From positions 1 to 12,089 of the forward strand of contig JAEYRF010000040.1 in NCBI GenBank assembly GCA_023409615.1: a DNA stretch of 12,089 nucleotides, given 5' to 3'. Source of the DNA: Bacillota bacterium. GTDB taxonomy: Bacteria; Bacillota; Clostridia; Acetivibrionales; DTU013. Both the position numbers and the translations under genes were made by a program. Below the pieces are notes generated by a model. It was not told where the DNA came from and did not search any database. It saw only the letters and a program-made list of their open reading frames with translations. Shown in pieces: positions 5,705 through 12,089 of this stretch (position 1 is the first letter of the stretch; each line of letters starts with the position of its first letter).

Positions 5705-7114
5705 ATGGGTACGATTCTGGGAACGTTCATCTCTCCACACCCGCCGTTATTGATACCTGAGGTCGGGAAGGGCGATGAGAAGAAGGCTGATCTAACTGTG
5801 TCTGCACTTCAGAAGGCATCAAAGAAGATTGCCGGGCTGAAGCCCTCGACGATTATCTTGTTAACACCACATGGCCCTGTATTTAAGGACTTTATCTATA
5901 TCAATATAAAGCATTCACTCAGCGGCAGTTTCACACAGTTTGGCGCTGCGGGTGTCCGGCTGAAGTTTGATAACAATCTTCAGTTGGCAGAGGAGATTAT
6001 TACAATAGCCAATTCTACCGGCATACCATGTGGAGGACTGGACAACCTCCTGGCCTCTAAATATAAAATATCCGATGAACTTGACCATGGAGCACTGGTC
6101 CCTTTATACTTCATCACACAGGAATACAGCAATTTCAGGCTTGTGCATATTTCCATTTCGGGGTTACCCTTCAAGGAACAGTACAGATTTGGAAGTTGTA
6201 TATCAGAGGCGGTTGACCGCTCTGATGAAAATGTTGTAATTGTAGCAAGCGGTGATCTGTCCCACAGATTGGCTCCGGACGGTCCCTACGGCTTCAACGA
6301 CTGCGGACCTGAATTTGACGGGCAGCTGGTGGATTATCTGAAGGTTCCCGATCCGGAAGGGTTACTGAATTTCGATGAGGGATTTCTTGAAGAGGCAGGT
6401 GAATGCGGCCTGCGTTCTTTTATCATGATGTTTGGTGCGCTGGATGGCTATGAACTCCGATCCAATGTTTATTCATATGAAGGCCCGTTCGGAGTAGGTT
6501 ATGCAGTAGCCGAATTTAAGCCCGTTACAGTACGGGAGGGTGAAAGTCTGATGGACAGATTGGACAGGACTGATGCGGAAAAACTTAATGAAATCAGAAA
6601 CACGGAAGATCCGTATGTGGCTCTGGCCAGAAAATCGCTGGAAATGTATGTTGCAGACGGTACTGTCATTGAAATGCCTGATGTACTTCCGCCGGAGATG
6701 GCATTTAACAGGGCGGGAGTTTTTGTATCCATAAAAAAAGCCGGTCAGCTCAGAGGCTGTATCGGTACCATTGCGCCAACCAGAAAAAACATTGCGGATG
6801 AGATCATACATAATGCCATCAGCTCCGGCACTCAGGATCCCAGATTCAGCCCCGTGGAGGAAGATGAACTGGACACACTCGTGTATTCGGTGGATGTGCT
6901 TGGAGAGCCGGAAGTGATCAGCTCATTGGATGAACTTGACGTAAAAACATATGGTGTCATTGTAACGAAAGGCAGGCGTTCAGGTCTGCTGCTGCCTGAT
7001 TTAGAAGGCATTGATACACCGCAGAAGCAGGTGGAGATCGCACTGTGGAAAGCTGGCATCAGCCCATCTGATGATTACAAAATGGAACGGTTTGAAGTAA
7101 TCAGGCACAGTTGA
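5705..7114 (+). CDS. AmmeMemoRadiSam system protein B-protein A fusion (Memo + AMMECR1)
   Basis: A 470-residue fusion. Residues 1 to about 270 are a Memo-like domain (AmrB), related in fold to LigB-type extradiol dioxygenases: it opens with SPHPPLLIPEVG, and H12, H56 in TPHGPV, H187 in SGDLSHR and C234 in GECGLRSF are candidate metal or active-site residues. Residues about 295-470 are an AMMECR1 domain (AmrA) with the hallmark L349-R-G-C-I-G-T. The linker between them is charged. ATG 5705 is preferred, with AGAAAGG (5689-5695) 9 nt upstream; TTG 5696 would add three residues. The partner radical SAM gene is 88 bp downstream on the same strand. The three-part set is conserved across many prokaryotes, but I know of no settled reaction. 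B-A fusions are known in clostridia. Confidence 0.93.
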   Translation: MGTILGTFISPHPPLLIPEVGKGDEKKADLTVSALQKASKKIAGLKPSTIILLTPHGPVFKDFIYINIKHSLSGSFTQFGAAGVRLKFDNNLQLAEEIITIANSTGIPCGGLDNLLASKYKISDELDHGALVPLYFITQEYSNFRLVHISISGLPFKEQYRFGSCISEAVDRSDENVVIVASGDLSHRLAPDGPYGFNDCGPEFDGQLVDYLKVPDPEGLLNFDEGFLEEAGECGLRSFIMMFGALDGYELRSNVYSYEGPFGVGYAVAEFKPVTVREGESLMDRLDRTDAEKLNEIRNTEDPYVALARKSLEMYVADGTVIEMPDVLPPEMAFNRAGVFVSIKKAGQLRGCIGTIAPTRKNIADEIIHNAISSGTQDPRFSPVEEDELDTLVYSVDVLGEPEVISSLDELDVKTYGVIVTKGRRSGLLLPDLEGIDTPQKQVEIALWKAGISPSDDYKMERFEVIRHS

Positions 7115-7146
7115 TGTACGATTTATTCAAGGGTAAAAGTGTAAGA

Positions 7147-7194
7147 AGCATTGGCACATGGGAGCATTAAAGCATATGAGCATTGGTGTATAGG
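7147..7194 (+). repeat. Imperfect 16-bp tandem repeat upstream of amrS
   Basis: AGCATT recurs at 7147, 7163 and 7179, defining three 16-nt units (for example AGCATTGGCACATGGG and AGCATTGGTGTATAGG). The last unit runs into the AGGAG ribosome binding site (7192-7196) of the radical SAM gene. The array fills most of the 88-bp gap. It may be a local duplication without function. Confidence 0.65.
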
Positions 7195-7202
7195 AGTGAT
7201 AA

Positions 7203-8060
7203 ATGAGGCAGGCACTGTTTTATAAGAACCTGGAGAATAACAAGGTCCGATGTCGTCTTTGCCCTCATGGATGTGTGTTGACTGAAGGCGCTGCAGGTCT
7301 TTGCCGCTCAAGGATGAATAAGAACGGGCAGCTCTATTCGCTCAATTATGGTTGCGTTACTTCCATTGCACTGGATCCAATCGAGAAAAAGCCGTTATAT
7401 CATTTCCACCCCGGTAGTATGATACTGTCAACAGGTACATTTGGTTGCAATTTTAAATGTGGATATTGCCAGAACTGGAGTATTGCACACGCGCAAGCCC
7501 AAACTATGAAAGTAGCGCCGGAGGAATTGGCTGAAATGGCTTTGGCTTATGTGGAAAAGGGAAATATCGGCGTTGCCTACACCTACAACGAGCCATCCAT
7601 ATGGTTCGAATATGTGTTGGAAACCTCAAAGCTTGTGAGGGAGAGAGGTCTGGCGAATGTACTGGTGACAAATGGTTTTATAAGCGCTGAACCACTGGAA
7701 CAGATCCTGCCGCTGACTGATGCGATGAACATCGATGTCAAGGCCTTTACCGAAGGCTTCTATGAAAAGTATTGCAATGGAAGCCTTGCCGATGTGAAAA
7801 AGACAGTTGAACGCGCCGCCCAAAGCTGTCATGTTGAGATAACTACTCTTGTGATTCCTTCTCTAAACGATTCTCCTGAAGAAATATCAGAACTGGCACA
7901 ATGGCTTTCAACAATCGATCCGAACATTGTACTACATCTGTCAAGGTTTTTCCCAAACTATCGGATGAAGGAAATTCCGCCAACTCCGCTCTCTACGCTT
8001 GAAAATGCAAGAGAAAGCGCATTAGTATTTCTCAAGCATGTGTATCTTGGAAATATATGA
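7203..8060 (+). CDS. amrS: AmmeMemoRadiSam system radical SAM enzyme, short form
   Basis: A 285-residue radical SAM protein of the AmrS/PflA-like group. The cluster motif is C82-N-F-K-C86-G-Y-C89, binding the [4Fe-4S] that cleaves S-adenosylmethionine. An N-terminal Cys set (CRLCPHGCVL, then GLCRSR, residues about 17-38) precedes it, as usual in AmrS. YTYNEPSIWFEY and the NIDVKAF segment are typical of the barrel. The start has AGGAG 6 nt before ATG 7203. It follows the fused B-A gene and completes the system. As I recall the family, most AmrS proteins continue past the VY(V/L)GN strand for about 45-50 residues with a Cys-rich CPxCG-type tail; here the stop comes right after VYLGNI. No remnant of the tail appears in the following 100 bp in any forward frame I read. 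Confidence 0.92.
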   Translation: MRQALFYKNLENNKVRCRLCPHGCVLTEGAAGLCRSRMNKNGQLYSLNYGCVTSIALDPIEKKPLYHFHPGSMILSTGTFGCNFKCGYCQNWSIAHAQAQTMKVAPEELAEMALAYVEKGNIGVAYTYNEPSIWFEYVLETSKLVRERGLANVLVTNGFISAEPLEQILPLTDAMNIDVKAFTEGFYEKYCNGSLADVKKTVERAAQSCHVEITTLVIPSLNDSPEEISELAQWLSTIDPNIVLHLSRFFPNYRMKEIPPTPLSTLENARESALVFLKHVYLGNI

Positions 8061-8092
8061 ATATTAAAATTTTGTTAAAAGTGAAAAAAACG

Positions 8093-8121
8093 ATTACAAA
8101 TGCTATCAAAAAAGGTATAAT
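8093..8121 (+). promoter_or_regulatory. Probable sigma-A promoter of the cdaA operon
   Basis: A perfect TATAAT (8116-8121) has ATTACA (8093-8098, four of six consensus bases) 17 bp upstream. It lies in the 101-bp gap after amrS and about 40 bp before the cdaA start. No terminator for amrS is seen before it, so some read-through is possible. No c-di-AMP riboswitch fits in so short a leader. Confidence 0.55.
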
Positions 8122-8161
8122 TCAAATGAGTATGGTATTATGAGCAAGGGTGTGAGAATGA

Positions 8162-9040
8162 TTGGATTTTTTCAACAGTATTAATCTGCGAGACATGTTT
8201 AACAATTTTGCAGGTTATATGGGTATGAACGATCCGCTTTATATGATTCGGGCAATTATTGATATCGGTATTGTTGCTTGGGTCATATATAAGGTAATTA
8301 TTCTTGTCCGCGAAACCCGTGCCTGGCAGCTAATCAAAGGTATCCTGCTCATACTGCTGGCAACGGAAGTAAGTAAGCTGATTGGCTTAAAAACGATAAA
8401 TTATATTCTTCAAAATATGCTGCAGTTTCTGGCAATAGGCGGTATCGTCCTCTTCCAGCCCGAATTGAGAAGAGCGCTGGAGAAAATAGGACGGAATCGA
8501 TTCAAGGACATTATCAATTTTGATGAGTTAGGAAGCACCAAAGTGAAGACAACAGCCGTGATCGAGGAAATCGTTAAGGCTTGTGCTGATATGTCAGCCA
8601 AATATACCGGTGCACTGATTGTTATAGAAAGAGATACAAAAATAGGTGAAATTATTAACACCGGAACACAGCTGGATTCAAATGTCTCCAGTGAGCTGAT
8701 TAATAATATTTTTGTTCCCGATACACCGCTGCATGACGGCGCTATCGTAATCCGTGACAATAAGATCAAGGCGGCGGCCTGCTTTCTTCCTCTTACTGAG
8801 AATACAAATCTTAGCAAAGAGCTTGGAACCAGACACAGAGCAGCGCTGGGTATTACTGAGGTGTCAGATTCCATAGCAGTAGTTGTATCAGAGGAGTCAG
8901 GAAAGATATCGTTCGCTCTCAATGGCGGATTGACCAGAAACCTTACGTCGGATACTCTCAGGAAGGCATTGAACAAGAACCTGATTGAAAGTGAGACCAG
9001 CACGAAGAAATTGAAGATATGGAGGGGAAAAGCTAAGTGA
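8162..9040 (+). CDS. cdaA: Diadenylate cyclase CdaA (c-di-AMP synthase)
   Basis: A 292-residue membrane-bound diadenylate cyclase that joins two ATP into c-di-AMP, a messenger controlling potassium and osmolyte transport and cell-wall homeostasis. Three membrane helices occupy about residues 27-48, 57-75 and 78-101, followed by the DAC domain (about 105-260). The two catalytic signatures are intact: D192-G-A194 in LHDGAIVI and R224-H225-R226 in GTRHRAALG. TTG 8162 is taken as the start; ATG 8158 is in another frame and stops after eight codons. AAGGG (about 8145-8149) and GTGAG (8152-8156) are possible ribosome sites, so the start is less certain than the gene. It overlaps cdaR by four bases, indicating translational coupling. 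Confidence 0.97.
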   Translation: MDFFNSINLRDMFNNFAGYMGMNDPLYMIRAIIDIGIVAWVIYKVIILVRETRAWQLIKGILLILLATEVSKLIGLKTINYILQNMLQFLAIGGIVLFQPELRRALEKIGRNRFKDIINFDELGSTKVKTTAVIEEIVKACADMSAKYTGALIVIERDTKIGEIINTGTQLDSNVSSELINNIFVPDTPLHDGAIVIRDNKIKAAACFLPLTENTNLSKELGTRHRAALGITEVSDSIAVVVSEESGKISFALNGGLTRNLTSDTLRKALNKNLIESETSTKKLKIWRGKAK

Positions 9041-10293
9041 GCAACTGGTTCAAAAAAGATATGAAGACTAAAATAATATCTATTTTAATTGCGGTATTTG
9101 CCTGGCTTTTCGTCACGAATTCCATGAATCCGTTCGTTTCTGCCACGTTTTACAATATACCGGTCACTATTATTAATCAGGATTTTCTTGACGAGAATGA
9201 TTATACATTAAAGAGCACCATCAGAAATTATATTGATGTGACGGTTCGTGGACGCCAGGATGCTGTCAGCAAGGTTAGATCATCTGACTTTGCGGCAACG
9301 CTGGATTATTCACAGATCAAATCTGTCAATGATAAAAAGCTTGTGCTGCCGGAGCCTGAATGTCTTGTGAAGGATGTCATAATCGAGTCTTATAGCCCTT
9401 CGGCCATAGACATACAGCTGGCAAGAAACAAGACTGCTCCCTTCGCAGTGGAGCTTGAGTCCAATATAACAATGAAACCAGGGTATGTGTTGATCAATAC
9501 AACTCTGTTACAGGAAACGATACAGATATTCGGTGAAGAGACTATTATCGACAGTGTGGGATCTATCAAGGCTAAGCTGCAGTTAGAGGATCTTTATACG
9601 GATATGACAAAGCAGGTTCAGTGCAATGTATTCAACAAGGCAGGTAAAGAAATCAGCAGCCTGAGCAAGGACCTGAAGGTGAACGTAAAGGTTGAGGTGG
9701 CAAAGGAAGTCCCGGTTTCTCTTGTCACAAGAGGCAGGCTTGCCACAGATTATGAAGAAACACTCAGGGTAATCGATCCTGTCAAGGTTTTAGTAACAGG
9801 TTCTGTTGAGGATCTTGAAGCAATCAAGGAAATCAAGACAGAGCAATTGGATATCGATAATCTGAAGAGCAATTTCACTGCATCTGTTCCGCTTGTTGTG
9901 CCTGAAGGCATCAAACTGGTGAATTCACCTAATGAAATTACTGTAAACATCAGCGTTGAGAAGCTTGTTATCAGAACGATAGAATTTGGCAGCGACGATG
10001 TCAACATTCTTAATGCGAAGAATGACGGTACATTGCTCTATGAAGTCATTACGGACCGGCTGCTGTTGCAGTTCAAGGGACGTCAAAATGAGGTAGATGA
10101 GATAAGAATCGCCGACCTGAAACCAGCAGTAGATGTTTCCGGGCTTGGAGAAGGAACTCATAGGCTGAGGCTGAATATAAAGGTGCCAAGTCAGGTGAAA
10201 CTGGTACAGCAGGTATTTGCAGAGATTAAGATATCCAAACCGCCTGAAGTAGTGGAAGATGAACCTGTCGAGGATGAAACAACCGCGCCGTAG
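9037..10293 (+). CDS. cdaR: CdaR, YbbR-domain regulator of CdaA
   Basis: A 418-residue protein anchored by one N-terminal membrane helix (about residues 12-28, IISILIAVFAWLFV) with the rest outside the membrane. The body consists of repeated YbbR domains, four by my reading; conserved pieces such as FYNIPVTI, VPVSLVTRG, VKVLVTGS and VDVSGLGEG mark them. The C-terminus ends in an acidic, proline-rich tail (about 400-418). In Bacillota CdaR binds CdaA and modulates c-di-AMP synthesis. It starts with GTG 9037 inside the cdaA stop (GTGA overlap), with GGAGGGG (9021-9027) upstream. In many Bacillota glmM follows; here a FAD-dependent dehydrogenase gene is next, an arrangement I associate with clostridia. 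Confidence 0.95.
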   Translation: MSNWFKKDMKTKIISILIAVFAWLFVTNSMNPFVSATFYNIPVTIINQDFLDENDYTLKSTIRNYIDVTVRGRQDAVSKVRSSDFAATLDYSQIKSVNDKKLVLPEPECLVKDVIIESYSPSAIDIQLARNKTAPFAVELESNITMKPGYVLINTTLLQETIQIFGEETIIDSVGSIKAKLQLEDLYTDMTKQVQCNVFNKAGKEISSLSKDLKVNVKVEVAKEVPVSLVTRGRLATDYEETLRVIDPVKVLVTGSVEDLEAIKEIKTEQLDIDNLKSNFTASVPLVVPEGIKLVNSPNEITVNISVEKLVIRTIEFGSDDVNILNAKNDGTLLYEVITDRLLLQFKGRQNEVDEIRIADLKPAVDVSGLGEGTHRLRLNIKVPSQVKLVQQVFAEIKISKPPEVVEDEPVEDETTAP

Positions 10294-10377
10294 GTATCAG
10301 GGCAGCTGAAAAACTGCATCTTGAGCACGGCAGACAGAAAACTGTACCATATCCGAGTTTATTGCTGTATCAGCGCG

Positions 10378-10434
10378 GTAAGTGACAGCGTAACAGGTAA
10401 GTGATAGCGTAACAGGTAAGTGATAGCGTAACAG
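10378..10434 (+). repeat. Three 19-bp tandem repeats between cdaR and the FAD dehydrogenase gene
   Basis: Three head-to-tail copies of GTAAGTGATAGCGTAACAG occupy 10378-10396, 10397-10415 and 10416-10434; the first differs by one base (GACAGCG). The near-identity implies a recent expansion. The array ends 10 nt before the AAGGTG ribosome binding site (10445-10450). The remaining 10294-10377 shows no gene or strong hairpin. Confidence 0.93.
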
Positions 10435-10455
10435 GTGGAATAGTAAGGTGAATAA

Positions 10456-12089
10456 ATGAAATTAGTGATAACAGAACTCAAACTGCCGCCCGACGGTGAT
10501 ATTGACCGGCTTAAGAAGCTGGCAGCCCGGAAGTTAGGCGTTCACACCGAAGATTTGAGTCATTTCAAAATAGTGAGAGAATCCATCGATGCGAGAAAAA
10601 AACCCGACATATGCCGGGTTTATTCCGTTATGGTTGAGATCCCGGATAGCAGCCGATACAAAAAAGGCAGCGGAGTCAGGGAAGTTGTGGATCAGCCCGA
10701 GGAGCCTATTGTACCGGGAAAGGGAAAAATGGATGGCCGACCTGTTGTGGTTGGAAGCGGCCCTGCAGGGATTTTCGCGGCTCTGGTGCTGGCACAGGAA
10801 GGCTACAGACCTCTAGTGCTGGAACGGGGAGACAACGTGGAGGTTAGGGCTGCGACGGTAGACACTTACTGGAAAAGTGGCACGTTAAATCCCGAATGCA
10901 ATATTCAGTTTGGCGAGGGTGGGGCCGGTACCTTCTCTGATGGAAAACTCACTACGCGAATCAACGACAGGCGTTGCGACAGTGTACTCAGACAGTATTA
11001 TGAGGCCGGAGCGCCTGAGGAAATACTGTATAAGGCGAAACCACATATCGGCTCTGACATACTGAGGCTTGTGGTGGCAAATATGCGCAATAAGCTGCTG
11101 GATTTGGGAGGAGACATACGATTCGGCGCGAAAATGACATCATTGTTGTGCCGGAACGGACGTGTGACAGGTATTACAGTCAATGAAACTGAAGAAATCA
11201 AGGCCGGTGCAGTAGTGATGGCGATTGGGCACAGTGCACGGGATACCTTTTCCAACCTTCTAAGCAACGGTGTCCAAATGGAACAGAAACCTTTTTCCAT
11301 CGGTGTGCGTATAGAGCATCCGCAGGAGATGATCAATGCGGCGCAGTATGGATCAGCAGATACCCTGGCTGTGCTTGGAGCGGCGGACTATCAGCTTTCC
11401 TGCCGCACAGGGAGTGGTAGAGCAGCTTACACCTTCTGTATGTGCCCTGGTGGAGTTGTGGTGGCAGCTGCATCCGAACCGGATACTATTGTGACGAACG
11501 GTATGAGCTATTTCGCCAGAGATCTAAAAAATGCGAATAGCGCATTTGTTATATCGGTAGGGCCTGGAGATTTTGGAAGCAGCCATGCACTCGCCGGGAT
11601 TGAATTCCAACGGACGTGGGAACGTAAGGCCTTTCAGCTTGGAGGAGGCTGCGCGGCTGCGCCGGTACAGCGGCTTGCCGATTTTGTAGAGGGGCGAGTG
11701 TCTGTTAGTTTAGGAAGCTCAGAGCTATCAGGTGGATCAACTGGCTTTGGAAGATTAACGGGATTTGGAAGTGTCAAGCCCAGCTATACCGGAGATGTAA
11801 CTTCTGCAGATTTGAACCTCTGCTTGCCTGATTACGTCACACATTCTATGAAGGAGGCAGCTGCTCTTTTTGACAGGAAGCTCAGAGGCTTTTCAATGGG
11901 AGATGCAGTATTGACAGGCGTCGAGACCAGAACCTCCTCTCCGGTGCGGATAACAAGAAGTGATACGCTTGAGGCCGTAGGTATGCAGGGATTATATCCC
12001 GCAGGCGAGGGGGCAGGTTACGCTGGTGGTATTGTCAGCGCGGCTGTAGATGGCATACGTGTTGCCGAACAAATCATAAGCACATATAT
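10456..12089 (+). CDS. NAD(P)/FAD-dependent dehydrogenase (COG2509-like), 3' end beyond window
   Basis: An open frame of 544 codons with no stop in the window; only a few C-terminal residues are probably missing. The first ~90 residues form a small N-terminal domain. A Rossmann FAD site follows: VVVGSGPAGIFAAL (G100-S-G102-P-A-G105) and LERG. Later family motifs are NIQFGEGGAGTFSDGKL, AIGHSARDTF, TGVETRTSSPVRI and the closing FAD motif GLYPAGEGAGYAGG. This matches the uncharacterised COG2509 FAD-dependent dehydrogenases. AAGGTG lies 5 nt before ATG 10456. A Gly/Ser-rich stretch at about 417-440, with TGFGRL and TGFGSV in tandem, looks like extra linker compared with the family as I remember it. 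It is likely in the cdaA-cdaR operon, as no terminator separates them; its substrate and link to c-di-AMP are unknown. Confidence 0.9.
   Translation, partial: MKLVITELKLPPDGDIDRLKKLAARKLGVHTEDLSHFKIVRESIDARKKPDICRVYSVMVEIPDSSRYKKGSGVREVVDQPEEPIVPGKGKMDGRPVVVGSGPAGIFAALVLAQEGYRPLVLERGDNVEVRAATVDTYWKSGTLNPECNIQFGEGGAGTFSDGKLTTRINDRRCDSVLRQYYEAGAPEEILYKAKPHIGSDILRLVVANMRNKLLDLGGDIRFGAKMTSLLCRNGRVTGITVNETEEIKAGAVVMAIGHSARDTFSNLLSNGVQMEQKPFSIGVRIEHPQEMINAAQYGSADTLAVLGAADYQLSCRTGSGRAAYTFCMCPGGVVVAAASEPDTIVTNGMSYFARDLKNANSAFVISVGPGDFGSSHALAGIEFQRTWERKAFQLGGGCAAAPVQRLADFVEGRVSVSLGSSELSGGSTGFGRLTGFGSVKPSYTGDVTSADLNLCLPDYVTHSMKEAAALFDRKLRGFSMGDAVLTGVETRTSSPVRITRSDTLEAVGMQGLYPAGEGAGYAGGIVSAAVDGIRVAEQIISTY
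10600..10621 (+). other. Terminator-like hairpin inside the FAD dehydrogenase gene
   Basis: AAACCCG (10600-10606) pairs perfectly with CGGGTTT (10615-10621) around an 8-nt loop, preceded by an A-run and followed by ATTCC. It lies about 150 nt into the coding region. The U-tract is too short for confident termination, and the codons are plausible protein sequence, so it may be incidental. Confidence 0.35.

Noticed and set aside
8061..8161. Riboswitch upstream of cdaA
   Set aside because: The leader after the predicted start site is only about 35-40 nt, too short for known c-di-AMP or other riboswitch folds.
8410..9003. 197-codon open frame on the minus strand
   Set aside because: It lies antisense within the clearly identified cdaA gene; its Ser/Leu-rich translation matches no family and reflects cdaA codon usage.
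10378..10434. Possible CRISPR array
   Set aside because: The three 19-bp units are directly adjacent with no spacers and no cas genes are present, so this is a plain tandem repeat.

Overview
The window looks like chromosomal DNA from a low-to-moderate GC Gram-positive anaerobe of the Bacillota, most likely class Clostridia. Four things point there: sigma-A-type promoters and AGGAGG-like ribosome binding sites; a secreted protein with three S-layer homology (SLH) repeats; a cdaA-cdaR pair followed by a COG2509-type FAD dehydrogenase; and a fused Memo-AMMECR1 gene beside its radical SAM partner. A closer placement, for example among SLH-rich relatives of Acetivibrio/Ruminiclostridium, is a guess.

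Layout, with every gene on the + strand except the IS remnant. (1) 1-1363: a consensus promoter with a dyad over its -35 box, an ArsR/SmtB metal-sensor repressor with both kinds of metal site, and a PHP-domain phosphoesterase. (2) 1405-1644: a complete tRNA-Leu(UAG) unit with promoter, leader hairpin, tRNA with encoded CCA and a very strong terminator. (3) 1740-2045: the decayed left end of an IS21-like element, with a 37-codon relic of istA on the minus strand. (4) 2116-4273: a small LuxR-type HTH protein with an N-terminal membrane segment, then an SLH surface protein with a duplicated ectodomain. (5) 4536-5605: a Cof-type HAD phosphatase carrying an in-frame 15-bp tandem repeat array, then a 34-residue membrane miniprotein. 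(6) 5705-8060: the AmmeMemoRadiSam system, with proteins B and A fused and the radical SAM enzyme unusually short. (7) 8093-12089: the c-di-AMP cluster, with its own promoter, cdaA and cdaR overlapping by 4 bp, then a FAD-dependent dehydrogenase that runs off the window end.

Most of the window is ordinary chromosomal content. CdaA makes c-di-AMP at the membrane and CdaR modulates it. The AmrB/A/S proteins are a conserved set whose biochemical role is, to my knowledge, not settled. The less ordinary parts are the membrane-tethered LuxR protein between an IS scar and a surface-protein gene, the truncated AmrS, the pentapeptide array inside the HAD enzyme, and several independent short tandem-repeat arrays next to gene starts or stops. 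I did not find a clearly new multigene system such as a defence island, CRISPR array or biosynthetic cluster.
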